Assembly: GCA_013360405.1 (NCBI GenBank)
Contig: JABWBR010000036.1
Span: 1-49,130 of the forward strand
Length of the DNA stretch: 49,130 nucleotides
Source: Saprospiraceae bacterium
Lineage (GTDB): Bacteria > Bacteroidota > Bacteroidia > Chitinophagales > Saprospiraceae
Direction of reading: 5' to 3'
In this document: positions 1 through 8,453 of the stretch, piece by piece
How the letters are laid out: each line of letters begins with the position of its first letter
How positions within the stretch are numbered: position 1 is the stretch's first letter
Position numbers and translations under genes: made by a program
Notes under the pieces: generated by a model
Told to the model about the DNA's origin: nothing
Databases searched by the model: none
The model's input: the letters and a program-made list of their open reading frames with translations, nothing else

Positions 1-89
1 GCTTTTTTTGGTGGTACACTAAAGGTACGAAGTGTGGGCGTACTTTCACCAAAGCAAAAAAACGTCGGATTGATTTAACGTCAAACTGA
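1..89 (+). other. Foreign sequence joined to the HsdR remnant
   Basis: These bases do not continue HsdR in any frame I can recognise. Frame 3 is open from the window edge to a TGA at 87-89 and encodes a basic peptide containing KGTKCGRTFTKAKKRRID, which faintly recalls the zinc-ribbon start of IS1-like transposases. It is too short to name. It may be the end of another mobile element or of an unrelated gene that replaced the front of hsdR. Confidence 0.25.
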
Positions 90-90
90 A

Positions 91-1275
91 CAGCCTAAGG
101 CTAAAGGCTATGACAAGGAAATCAAAATTTTGGTGGCTTTTTCGGGGAAAGTGATGGATGATAATTACCCGGACGGTGTATCAGAGCCGGAATTAACCGG
201 TTATAGCGAGAAGGAATTACCTGGCATCTTTGAAAAAGATGAATACCGCATTTTAATTGTGGCGGATAAATACCAAACCGGATTTGACCAACCCTTGCTA
301 CAAACTATGTATGTGGACAAGAAACTCTCGGGGGTCAAAGCGGTACAAACCTTGTCAAGATTGAATCGGACTTGCCCCGGGAAAGAAGATACGTTTGTGC
401 TTGACTTTGCCAATGACCGGCAAACCATATTGGATTCCTTCCAACCCTACTATGAAGTGACCACCGTTACCGAGGAAACCGATGTGAATCACCTCTATGA
501 TTTAAAGGCCAGATTAGACCAATTTCAGGTGTTTCGGGAACGAGAAATTGATGCTTTCGCCAATGTCTATTTCGATCCGGGTACCAGACTGGATCATCCG
601 AAACATCAAAAATACCTTTACTCCTTCACTGATCCGGCAGTGGATCGCTTCAGAGCCATTGAGGATGCGGACAAACAGGAAGAATTCAAGAAGGGGTTGC
701 GATCTTGGACCAATTTGTATGCTTTCTTAGCTCAAATTATGCCATTTATTGATCCTGAATTTGAAAAGTTCTACGCTTATGCGAAGTTGCTTCAAACCAG
801 GCTTCCCAAAAGAGAACTTTCTGAATCCTTGCATCTCGATGATGAAGTCGCATTGGAATATTACCGCCTGCAAAAGATAAAGGAAGGGGCGATTGAATTA
901 CAAAAAGGTGAAGAAGGGAAACTAAGCGGAACATCAGAAGCTGGTTTGAAAAGAGCAAAAGAAGAGGAGGCCTTATTATCAGAAATCATCTCCGTACTTA
1001 ATGATCGATTCGGAACAGCATTTGCGGAAGCGGATAAATTGTTCTTCGACCAAATTGAGGCAGAGTTATTAGACGATGAAACATTAAAAACACAAGCAAA
1101 GGTCAATAAATTAGATACATTTAAGTATGCCTTCAATGATAAGTTCATTGATAAGTTGATTGAACGGATGGATCAGAATCAAGAAATATTTGAGAAGATT
1201 TTAGAAGACAAAGCCTTTGGTGATCTGGTGAAGGAATTGTTGATGAAGAAGATATACAACAAGCTGAATGAATGA
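91..1275 (+). pseudogene. hsdR: Type I restriction enzyme HsdR, C-terminal remnant
   Basis: This is the rear part of the motor/restriction subunit of a type I restriction-modification enzyme. The reading frame shows the end of the second helicase lobe, with ADKYQTGFDQP (SF2 motif V-like) and QTLSRLNRT (motif VI-like), then the helical C-terminal region characteristic of HsdR. Homology appears to begin near base 100 with GYDKEIKILVAFSG, which corresponds to the middle of a protein normally near 1000 residues. An in-frame TAA lies just upstream at 76-78 and the first possible initiator is a TTG at 130, so no credible start exists. The nuclease domain, first helicase lobe and any hsdM/hsdS partners are absent. 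Bases 1-89 carry unrelated sequence. I infer a decayed fragment; a frameshift with the missing part beyond the window edge is the alternative. It is more AT-rich than the genes that follow. Confidence 0.8.
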
Positions 1276-1521
1276 AGCCAAAGCAATTTACAGCACATTG
1301 TTATACTTCCCACTGTGGCGGGACAGGCTGTTTGTGATAATGCTCCCAAACGGTCGCACTCCGCATATACTAAACCGTTAAGCGCCGGGTTGCGCTGAGA
1401 CAAAATCCAACTCCGCAATACTCCGCTTAACTCATCGGTTAAAAAAAGGGGGCTATTGTTTTTTCTGTTTTTGCTTCAATAATACTATAAATTAGGGACA
1501 AAATCCAATACTCGTCTAAAA
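1276..1521. other. Intergenic region after the hsdR remnant
   Basis: No gene is visible. An imperfect inverted pair (AACCGTTAAGCG near 1374 and CGCTTAAC...CGGTT near 1424-1440) precedes a run of A residues and could act as a weak terminator. ACTCCGC occurs three times between about 1357 and 1430. Nothing else is recognisable. Confidence 0.3.
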
Positions 1522-1950
1522 ATGAAAAACAACCTTAACATGTGGGCTTGTATGTTTACATGCCTGTTAATGGCCGCTGCGTGCAACACCTCATCCAAAC
1601 AGCAATCGGATGCCGGCCAGAAGGCAGCAGAGCCCATTGTCAGTTATAATTGCAGTGGCAACGAGCCTTTCTGGAACGTGCGTATCGACAGCAGCGCCAT
1701 TTTGTTCCACCACATGGACATGGGCAAGACCTTTTATCCCTATCGCTCACCTGTGAAGCAAGGCGCCGTGCTCACCTTCGAATCGACAAGCGGCGGCAGT
1801 AAAATCGTGGTCAAACTCGAAGAAAAAACCTGTTTTGACTCGATGTCGGGTTTTGAGGCGCCGTATACGGTGACGGTAGTTCGCGACGGCGAGACCTTCA
1901 CCGGCTGCGGCGACTCCAGCCTCAATCCCCGGAAGGGCGGAGAACGTTGA
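1522..1950 (+). CDS. Small lipoprotein, COG3650-like
   Basis: A 142-residue exported lipoprotein of unknown function. The N-terminus has a short hydrophobic stretch ending in a lipobox (LMAAAC, acylated Cys about residue 21), followed by a Ser/Gln-rich linker. The folded part starts with NCSGNEPFWNV, and later has CFDSMSGFEAPYTVTV and FTGCGD; this spacing of a Cys before GNEPFW, a second Cys and a final Cys matches the COG3650 type of small periplasmic proteins, sometimes found next to META/HslJ-like domains. Three cysteines in the mature domain could form disulfides. The last 29 bases overlap tail-to-tail with the convergent gene at 1922-3337. The family assignment comes from remembered motifs and is moderately secure; no molecular function is known to me. 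Confidence 0.7.
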   Translation: MKNNLNMWACMFTCLLMAAACNTSSKQQSDAGQKAAEPIVSYNCSGNEPFWNVRIDSSAILFHHMDMGKTFYPYRSPVKQGAVLTFESTSGGSKIVVKLEEKTCFDSMSGFEAPYTVTVVRDGETFTGCGDSSLNPRKGGER

Positions 1951-3337
1951 TGAGCCACTCGCGTTCGGCGAGCGCGCGCATCTGGCTTGCTTCTTCGAGC
2001 AGGGCGGCCCGTACGTTGGGTTTGCGCAGGTCGCTGCGCAACATCTTTTGCACCATCTTTAGCAGGTTGGCGTAGTTCTCGCGGTGATAACCCAGCCCGG
2101 CCCTGCGTCGCAGGAAGTTCCGGAAGCTGTCGAGGTGCGATTCCAGGGCCATGTATTCGCCCAATTCGTAATAGATGCGCAGCAACATGCTGCGGGCGTT
2201 GAGATTGTAAAGCAAATCGCGAAATTCTACATGCATCAGCAATTCCATCGCCTTTGTATAGTCGGGCCGGCGAAAAAAATACACGGCCCGGTTGTAGCGG
2301 TAGGCGTTTTCGCGTTCGCGGGCCGGCAGGCGTTGCTTGTAATCGTCGAGAAAGCGGTCGGCCCAATCCCAGTCCTCCTGCGCAATCGCCAGCATCAATA
2401 TGTTGTTGTAGGTGAACTTTGACAAAAGACCGTCTTCGAGCAATACTTCTTTTTCGAGGGCGTCGCGATACAGCGCAAATGCCTCGGCAATAAAACGGCG
2501 TTCGCCCCTGTTGAGGCGGCGTATGCAATAGTTAATAGCCAGTAGGTATAGGTCGCGGATTTCGTGCGCGGGAAATAGCTGCCAATGCTGGGTGATAAGT
2601 GTGCCAAACTGTAAAAACCAGTTATCGTCTTCCGGCGATTGCAGGGCCCGATAGGCGCAGTGGTATACTGCGATTACGGGCGTGGGCTGATAGCCAGGCT
2701 GTTCAATTTGGGCCAGCGCGGCCTCCAGGAGGGCGAAGTTGTAGGGTTGCGGATTTACGCTTTGGTAGGTCAGAATGGTACAGCAATGCCTGAGCAGGTC
2801 GGCTACATACGAATGGGTGAGCTCGTCGAGCATGCCCTGCAGATTCATCGGGCCGCTGCGGCGCTGCCGGTGGTCGTATTCGTACCGCTCGAAATGCAGA
2901 TGGTACCAATGGCGGTGGTAATCGCCATTGCGAAAAGGTTGCTGTTGGAGGGCCTGTGTGGCTTGTTCCCATTCTTTTTCAAACAACTTATCCGCTTCGC
3001 GGCGGCGCAGGGCGCGGCATTGCCGCCAGTTCACTTCCGCAGTGTCGCCGCTCCAATCGTCGTAGGCCAGGTATTGTTTGACAATATTTAATAAAAAATG
3101 CATCAACAACCGCAACAGGTCGTCGTCGAAAGGCTGCCCAGGAAATATCGCTTCGAAAACCCGATGCCGCTCCAGGCTTTCTTTTGCCGGATGGCGAAGG
3201 GCTTCAGACAGGTAGTCGAATAACCTGCGCACATCGTCGCGCTGATGCACGATATCGGAATGCACCCACTTGTACAATTGCCGCCAATCGCGTTTGGTTA
3301 ATTTTTCGAGGGTGAGGAGGAGGAGGCTGGAGTGCAT
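1922..3337 (-). CDS. Uncharacterised helical-repeat protein
   Basis: A 471-residue, probably cytoplasmic protein with no signal peptide or membrane segment. It is strongly charged and rich in Arg, Leu, Tyr and Trp, with a recurring helical pattern (for example FALYRDALEKEVLL, RYNRAVYFFRRPDYTKAMEL and LLRIYYELGEYMALE) that looks like degenerate TPR or other alpha-solenoid repeats in the second half. I do not recognise a named family; large proteins of this appearance are frequent in Saprospiria. The ATG is followed upstream (reading the minus strand) by three A/T bases and then by a short tandem array of the TTTGATG type, so the 5' leader consists largely of repeat. Its 3' end overlaps the convergent lipoprotein gene by 29 bases, so the two transcripts would be partly antisense. 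Confidence 0.65.
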   Translation of the reverse strand: MHSSLLLLTLEKLTKRDWRQLYKWVHSDIVHQRDDVRRLFDYLSEALRHPAKESLERHRVFEAIFPGQPFDDDLLRLLMHFLLNIVKQYLAYDDWSGDTAEVNWRQCRALRRREADKLFEKEWEQATQALQQQPFRNGDYHRHWYHLHFERYEYDHRQRRSGPMNLQGMLDELTHSYVADLLRHCCTILTYQSVNPQPYNFALLEAALAQIEQPGYQPTPVIAVYHCAYRALQSPEDDNWFLQFGTLITQHWQLFPAHEIRDLYLLAINYCIRRLNRGERRFIAEAFALYRDALEKEVLLEDGLLSKFTYNNILMLAIAQEDWDWADRFLDDYKQRLPARERENAYRYNRAVYFFRRPDYTKAMELLMHVEFRDLLYNLNARSMLLRIYYELGEYMALESHLDSFRNFLRRRAGLGYHRENYANLLKMVQKMLRSDLRKPNVRAALLEEASQMRALAEREWLINVLRPSGD

Positions 3338-3339
3338 TT

Positions 3340-3374
3340 TTAATGTTTGATGTTGGATGTTTGATGTTGGATGG
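3340..3374. repeat. One-armed tandem array, 7-base unit TTTGATG/TTGGATG
   Basis: About five copies of a 7-base unit (TTTAATG, TTTGATG, TTGGATG, TTTGATG, TTGGATG) directly upstream of the start codon of the minus-strand gene at 3337. No reverse-complement arm follows here, unlike the related arrays at 6492, 8349 and 32808. Confidence 0.85.
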
Positions 3375-3542
3375 AGGAATGATTGATTTGATTTATTGGG
3401 GTTAAAATTAACACGATTCTTTTAGGTGTATTTAAAATTAGATATTTTGACAAAATACATTAATATTTTAATTAACAAATCATTAAAAATGTCTTTGCGC
3501 AGGCGCTGCAATTATCCCACCTTTGAAAAAAAAACGAAGGAC

Positions 3543-6497
3543 ATGTTTTATTCTACCCGTCACCATATGCTGAAAACGCAACGCGCGATATTGTTTATCG
3601 CGATATCGGTCCTGTTCTTTGGGGGTGTGATACAAACGCCGGTAATAGCGCAGGGCTGGGAGCGAGTGTATACGGGGGGCAGCACGTTGAGCCGGGTAGC
3701 GGCCGCCCCGAACGGCGATTTTCTTTGCCTGTCGCCCCTGATGCAACTCAAAAGGGTGAACCCCAACGGGCAGGTTTTGTGGTCGAAGAGCATACTGTCT
3801 ATTCCCCTTGGACAACTCAGCGGCAGCCTAGCTTCCGTTGCAGTGCTTAATCCCGTGCCGGCGGGCGGGTATATTGCCATGCTGCAAAAAACAGACTTAG
3901 GCACCTATGAAAATACGGAGTTACTGATTGTCAAGGTAAACGAAGACGGTGATGTGGAATGGCACCGGTTGTTCGATCCTATATCAGAATCCGGCGAAAT
4001 CAAGGCGCAATTCGGTGAATTAATACCGACTCCTGATGGTGGGTATCTGCTCACCGGCGGCATCGACCGCGATACGAGTTTTATCACAAATATGGACGCC
4101 GTGGCTATCAAACTTGACGCCAATGGCAACGAGGTTTGGCGGCAATATTACGCTTTTGAAACCGGCGACATGGCAGTAGGTCAGCGTATCGTTGCACTCA
4201 GCGACGGCCATTTTGTGCTTGCCGGCCGTTATGCGGCGCCGGGCAGTACCATGGGGTTGTTTATGTTAATAAAAATCGACACAAACGGCGAGCTCATCTG
4301 GCAGCAATTGCTGGGTGAAGCCAGGCCACCAACCGAACTTGTCCTCACGCCGATGGGCTGTATTCAACTGGCCGACGGCACGTTGCGCCTGGCAGGTTAT
4401 GCGCCTACCGCCTCCAGTCCTTACCGCTCGGTCAATACGGTGCACGTCTCCGCTGTCGGACAACTTATATCCCAACAACAAATAGCGCCCGTCGGCGCGC
4501 TCACTTTCGGCGAGCTGACTCCTTCCGCCGATGGCGGCTGGGCGCTTGCCCTGGCTTTTGCCGACGGCGGTCAGGACAACATCCTGGTACACGCCTACGG
4601 CCCGGATAACCAACTGAAATGGCAACGCCAATACGGCGGATTGCTCAGCGACGAGGCTAGCGATATGATTCTTTTGCCCGACAACGGCTTTTTGATAGGC
4701 GGCGGCAAAGGCGTATGGGAATTCGAAAACCTGGGCCGCGACGAGTACCTGCTCCGGCTTGATAGCCTGGGCAATACGTTTACACAACTCGTCACCGGCA
4801 CGGTCTTACGAACAGAAAGCGATAATTGCGATGTCATATTCGGAGAGCCGTTGAACGATTGGTTGGTAACCCTGGAAGGCAATGGCGGTACGAGTTATGC
4901 CCTCACCGATGAAAACGGTTATTTCGCCCTGCCGGTAGAGCCGGGTACTTATACGGTGAGTATCACCACGCCCAACCCTTATTGGCAAATGTGCGAGCCG
5001 GTCACCACGGTCACGGTAGCCGCTTTTGATACCGTCGAGCTGACACTGCCGGCCTTTGCCCAAATCGACTGTCCCTGGCTGGAAACCGACATTTCTACCC
5101 CGTTTTTGCGCCGTTGCTTCGACAACACCTACACCGTTAACTATTGCAACAAAGGCACGTCTTTTGCCCAGGATGCTTACATAGAAGTAGAACTCGACCC
5201 TTATCTCGAGTTTAATAGCTCAACAATACCTGTGACCACTCAGACCGGAAATGTATACCGCTTTGACGTAGGCACGCTGGAAGCCGGCGATTGCGGATCA
5301 TTTGCAATTGATGTGACCGTAAGTTGCGATTCTACGCTGCTCGGACAAACCCACTGTACTACCGCCCATATCTACCCCGACAGCCTCTGCGTGCCCACCC
5401 CCGATTGGGGCGGCGCCAGTGTCGAAGTAGATGCTACCTGTACGGGCGACAGCATTTTCTTTTATATTCAAAACGTGGGTAACTCACCGACCAGCGCCCC
5501 ACTGCCTTTTCTCGTCATCGAAGACCAGGTCATCCTGATGCAGAGCACCTTCAACCTCATGCCATTGGAAATCAGAGAAATCAAACTGCCGGCCGCCGGC
5601 GGCACCTTCCGGCTAGAAGCCGACCAGGAGCCCTTTCATCCGGGCAATAGCAGGCCCAGCATCACCATTGAAGGCTGCGGCCCCGACGAAGATCCGACCA
5701 GCCTGGGTTATGCCACCCAACTACCCGAAGACGATGCCGACCCCTTCATCTCTATCGATTGCCAGGAGAACGTGGGCTCCTGGGATCCCAACGACAAACG
5801 CGGTTTTCCCAAAGGCTACGACGAAGAATTCCACTACATCGAACCCAATACCGATATCGAATACCTGGTACGCTTCCAGAATACGGGCACCGATACGGCT
5901 TTCACAGTTGTTGTACAAGATAAACTATCGCCGTTTCTCGACCTGGGCAGCCTGCGTCCTGGCACGGCAAGCCATCCCTACCAACTTGCGGTAGCGCCCG
6001 ACGGCATGCTCGAATTTCGATTCGCCAACATCGAATTACCCGACAGCAATGTTAATGAGGTCGCTTCGCACGGATTTGTCAAGTTCAGGGTATCGCAGGT
6101 ACTCAACAACGCCCCCGGTACGATAATCAACAACGTTGCAGCGATTTATTTCGATTTTAACCCACCTATTATTACCAACAAGATTACCCACCGGGTGGAG
6201 GTTAATTTTATCGAAATAGACCTCATCCCCCTGCCGGGTTGGGAGCCGGGCAGCATAGTCGTGACGCCCAATCCAGTCTCGGGCGATGCCCTGATCGGAC
6301 TGGTCGACGCCGGCGCCGGCACGCGCTTCCAGTTCGAGGTCTTCGACAGCAGCGGCCGGCTGGTACGCAGAGATATTCACGACTCTAACCCCTTCGTTTT
6401 TCAACGCCATACCCTGGCGCAAGGCCTGTATTTCTGCCGCCTGCTGGTGGATGGGAAAATCGCAGGCCAAGGTAAGATGGTGGTGAGTGATTTTTGA
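3543..6497 (+). CDS. Large secreted T9SS protein (propeller-like, DUF7619-like, sorting domain)
   Basis: About 984 residues, exported by Sec and then by the type IX secretion system. A signal peptide is clear: basic MLKTQR followed by a hydrophobic core and a cleavage site near VIAQ. The ATG at 3567 gives the tightest signal peptide; 3543 and even 3489 or 3426 are possible starts. The first ~450 residues contain repeated blocks such as TPDGGYLLTGG and LSDGHFVLAG, suggesting a beta-propeller of the kind found in T9SS cargo. A carboxypeptidase-regulatory/CNA-B-like domain follows (TDENGYFALPVEPGTYTVSI), then a Cys-rich part, then a DUF7619/DUF11-like domain beginning at SWDPNDKRG. The end is a type A sorting domain (VTPNPVSGDALI, then GLYFCRLLVDGKI). 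The stop codon lies within the tandem array that follows. Substrate and role are unknown; a surface or released adhesin-like function is an inference. Confidence 0.85.
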   Translation: MFYSTRHHMLKTQRAILFIAISVLFFGGVIQTPVIAQGWERVYTGGSTLSRVAAAPNGDFLCLSPLMQLKRVNPNGQVLWSKSILSIPLGQLSGSLASVAVLNPVPAGGYIAMLQKTDLGTYENTELLIVKVNEDGDVEWHRLFDPISESGEIKAQFGELIPTPDGGYLLTGGIDRDTSFITNMDAVAIKLDANGNEVWRQYYAFETGDMAVGQRIVALSDGHFVLAGRYAAPGSTMGLFMLIKIDTNGELIWQQLLGEARPPTELVLTPMGCIQLADGTLRLAGYAPTASSPYRSVNTVHVSAVGQLISQQQIAPVGALTFGELTPSADGGWALALAFADGGQDNILVHAYGPDNQLKWQRQYGGLLSDEASDMILLPDNGFLIGGGKGVWEFENLGRDEYLLRLDSLGNTFTQLVTGTVLRTESDNCDVIFGEPLNDWLVTLEGNGGTSYALTDENGYFALPVEPGTYTVSITTPNPYWQMCEPVTTVTVAAFDTVELTLPAFAQIDCPWLETDISTPFLRRCFDNTYTVNYCNKGTSFAQDAYIEVELDPYLEFNSSTIPVTTQTGNVYRFDVGTLEAGDCGSFAIDVTVSCDSTLLGQTHCTTAHIYPDSLCVPTPDWGGASVEVDATCTGDSIFFYIQNVGNSPTSAPLPFLVIEDQVILMQSTFNLMPLEIREIKLPAAGGTFRLEADQEPFHPGNSRPSITIEGCGPDEDPTSLGYATQLPEDDADPFISIDCQENVGSWDPNDKRGFPKGYDEEFHYIEPNTDIEYLVRFQNTGTDTAFTVVVQDKLSPFLDLGSLRPGTASHPYQLAVAPDGMLEFRFANIELPDSNVNEVASHGFVKFRVSQVLNNAPGTIINNVAAIYFDFNPPIITNKITHRVEVNFIEIDLIPLPGWEPGSIVVTPNPVSGDALIGLVDAGAGTRFQFEVFDSSGRLVRRDIHDSNPFVFQRHTLAQGLYFCRLLVDGKIAGQGKMVVSDF

Positions 6498-6613
6498 TGC
6501 TTGATGCTTGATGTTTGATGTTTGATGTTTGATGCTTGATGTTTAATGCTTGATTTTTAATGTATTATAAATATAAAAAATAATTCAACATTCAACATCC
6601 ATCATCAAACATC
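6492..6613. repeat. Self-complementary tandem array, unit TTTGATG/CTTGATG
   Basis: The left arm (6492-6562) is about nine 7-base units of TTTGATG, CTTGATG or TTTAATG. An AT-rich loop follows, then a right arm (6583-6612) of the reverse complement (TTCAACA, TCCATCA, TCAAACATC). The whole gap can fold into a long imperfect hairpin and may serve as a terminator. The TGA stop of the preceding gene (6495-6497) is part of the array. Confidence 0.85.
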
Positions 6614-6635
6614 TTCAACTTAAACCTTCATAAAC

Positions 6636-7307
6636 ATGACAAAAACAACAATCATCATCGGGCTGCTTTTGCTGGCTCACAGCGCCTGGAGCCAATGCCA
6701 GTGGCAATTCGGCGTGGAGAGCAACACCTTCATGACAAGGGGGGTGCGCGACGACTATCTGGGTTATCCTGCCCAACACACATCGCGACTCTCGCAAAGT
6801 ATCGCGGTATTATCAGCGCAGCGCATCAATGAACGGTGGTTCTTCACTACCGGCCTGATGTACGCCTATGTACAGCACCAGACAGGCATTTCGGCGCTTC
6901 GCTGGGGCTCTCAGCACAACGGCAACGGCGGTTTCGACCCCGAAATCAATGCCGGCGAACCAATGCCCACCGTCCAATATTCGCACCATTACCTGGCATT
7001 GCCGCTGCGCTTGCGCTACAATATCACCACCGGCCCTTGGCGCCTATATGTGCAGGAAGGTTTTATAGGCCGGATCGCACTGAAAAGCTCCGAGACGGCG
7101 ATCCCGGAAGGTTTCGCAACGGAGCCCTGGATCTCCCGCCGCCGCGCTTTTACGCCGGCCTTGCAAACGGGTTTAGGGTTGGAAAAAACAATAGGGCGCA
7201 ATTTGTTCGTATATATTGAGCCCAACATAATCTGGGGGCAGGGGCCCGAGGATAATCAGCTGTCTTTTGGGTTGGCTGTGGGGTTTCGCAGGCCGTATTT
7301 GAGGTGA
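6636..7307 (+). CDS. Outer membrane beta-barrel protein, PorT-like
   Basis: A 223-residue protein with a clear signal peptide (MTKTTIIIGLLLLAHSAWSQ, cut after SQ). The rest alternates polar and aromatic/hydrophobic residues in short strands (FFTTGLMYAYVQH, HYLALPLRLRYNI, GLGLEKTIGRNLFVYIEP, LSFGLAVGFRRPYLR), typical of an 8- to 10-stranded barrel of the PorT/OMP_b-brl family in Bacteroidota. Length is normal for the family. There is no plug, peptidoglycan-binding or enzymatic domain, so a structural or small-solute role is all that can be inferred. The TGA stop (7305-7307) is contributed by the first unit of the GC-rich array that follows, so the C-terminal residues may have been changed when the array formed. 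Confidence 0.75.
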   Translation: MTKTTIIIGLLLLAHSAWSQCQWQFGVESNTFMTRGVRDDYLGYPAQHTSRLSQSIAVLSAQRINERWFFTTGLMYAYVQHQTGISALRWGSQHNGNGGFDPEINAGEPMPTVQYSHHYLALPLRLRYNITTGPWRLYVQEGFIGRIALKSSETAIPEGFATEPWISRRRAFTPALQTGLGLEKTIGRNLFVYIEPNIIWGQGPEDNQLSFGLAVGFRRPYLR

Positions 7308-7567
7308 CGGCGGGGGAGCATCCCTGGGGGTGACGGCCTTGGAGCATCCCTGGGGGTGACGGCCCGGGAGTATCTCAGGTGGTGACGGCCGGGGAGAATA
7401 CCCTGGGGGTGACGGCGGGGGAGTATCCCAGGGGGTGACGGCCCGGGAGAATCCCTGCCGTCACCCCCTTGGCGAGTCCCCCTGGCCGTCACCCCCCAAG
7501 CGAATACCCCCGCCGTCACCCTCCCAGCAAGTCCCTCGGCCGTCACCCCCCCGGCGAGTCCCCCCGC
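7303..7567. repeat. GC-rich 26-base array: six direct then four inverted units
   Basis: GGTGACGGC begins at 7303, 7329, 7355, 7381, 7408 and 7434, a period of 26 or 27 bases; each unit continues with a G-rich part, a GAG(C/T)ATCCC-like part and CTGGG. From 7457 the orientation flips: CCGTCACC begins at 7458, 7486, 7513 and 7540, with units of 27 or 28 bases. The array fills most of the gap between the barrel gene and lolA. It could form a very stable hairpin, and its G-runs are compatible with quadruplexes. No spacers are present, so it is not a CRISPR array. Confidence 0.9.
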
Positions 7568-7646
7568 CCTTAATACAACTTTAACCATCCCCGCATCAAT
7601 AATCGGGGCCGAAAAGCGTTTAGCAAATAAACAATCATTCAAACTG

Positions 7647-8345
7647 ATGAACAAATTTTTATTTGCCATAGCGGCCCTGCTGTTGTCCTTACCTGTAATG
7701 GCACAAAAGCCGGCATCGAAGCCCAAAGCGGCAAGCGCGGCCACTGAAGTCAATGATCCAAAGGCAAAAACCATCCTGGACAAAATAAGCAAGAAATACG
7801 ACTCGTATGCCTCGCTGGAAGCGAGCTTCAACCTCGAAATCGAATTAGCCGAACAGGCCAAAGAAGTACAAAAGGGCGCCGTGGCGCGCAAAGGAAAGCA
7901 ATATAAAGTGGATGTCAACAGCCAGTCGATGCTGAGCGACGGCAAGGCGCTGTGGGTCATTTTACACAAAAACAAAGAAGTGCAGATCAATGACCTGCCC
8001 GATCCCAAAGACGACGACAACCTGCTTTCGCCCGAGTCGATTTTTAGTTTTTATAAAAAAGGAAAATTTATCTACGCGCTGGTCAACGACTACACCGAAA
8101 ACGGCCGGGCTCTCCAGCAAATCGAATTCAAACCCATCGATAAAAATTCAGAATACTCAAAACTGCGCCTCACCCTCGACAAAAAGACCTACGAGGTGAT
8201 CAGCGTAAAGGCATTTTCCAAAGACGGCTCGCGTTATACCTTCGCGATTACCAAGCTGACGCCTAATAAAACTTTTGCCGCCAATTATTTCACGTTCGAC
8301 AAGGCGAAATACCCGGGGTATCACGTGGAGGATTTGCGGGAGTAG
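7647..8345 (+). CDS. lolA: Outer membrane lipoprotein carrier protein LolA family
   Basis: A 232-residue periplasmic chaperone that ferries lipoproteins from the inner membrane LolCDE complex towards the outer membrane. A signal peptide is present (MNKFLFAIAALLLSLPVMAQ), then an Ala/Lys/Pro-rich linker and the LolA fold from about residue 38 (AKTILDKISKKYDSYASLEASFNLEI). Other family-like segments are KGKQYKVDVNSQSMLSDGKALWV, the polar loop around LLSPESIFSFYKKGKF, and the late strands YSKLRLTLDKKTYEVISVKAFSKDG. Length is typical for Bacteroidota LolA. The upstream gap is almost entirely filled by the 26-base array, leaving about 75 bases for a promoter; I see no good TAnnTTTG box there. The gene stands alone, convergent with the glycosyltransferase at 8454. 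Confidence 0.88.
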   Translation: MNKFLFAIAALLLSLPVMAQKPASKPKAASAATEVNDPKAKTILDKISKKYDSYASLEASFNLEIELAEQAKEVQKGAVARKGKQYKVDVNSQSMLSDGKALWVILHKNKEVQINDLPDPKDDDNLLSPESIFSFYKKGKFIYALVNDYTENGRALQQIEFKPIDKNSEYSKLRLTLDKKTYEVISVKAFSKDGSRYTFAITKLTPNKTFAANYFTFDKAKYPGYHVEDLRE

Positions 8346-8348
8346 GTT

Positions 8349-8429
8349 TTTTGATGTTTGATGTTGGATGTTTGATGTTGGATGAGAAATCTAATAATCC
8401 AGCATCAAGCATTAAACATCAAACATCCG
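8349..8429. repeat. Self-complementary tandem array between convergent genes
   Basis: The left arm (8349-8384) carries TTTGATG/TTGGATG units; the right arm (8400-8429) carries the complement (AGCATCAAGCATTAAACATC, then AAACATCC). It separates the lolA stop (3 bases away) from the convergent glycosyltransferase and could terminate both transcripts. It is the same family as the arrays at 6492 and 32808. Confidence 0.85.
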
Positions 8430-8453
8430 TCATGCCCGGCAGGGCACCATTTT

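Noticed and set aside
1740-2528. A 262-residue minus-strand open frame
   Set aside because: It overlaps two better genes in other frames; composition is Arg/Pro-rich shadow sequence.
3340-3374. Start-codon-proximal riboswitch
   Set aside because: The sequence is only five copies of a 7-base unit with no complementary arm and no conserved aptamer.
7303-7567. CRISPR array
   Set aside because: Units are contiguous without unique spacers, orientation flips halfway, and no cas gene is present.
7256-8020. A 254-residue minus-strand open frame
   Set aside because: Half of it is the 26-base GC array translated as a Pro/Arg-rich repeat and the rest is antisense to lolA.
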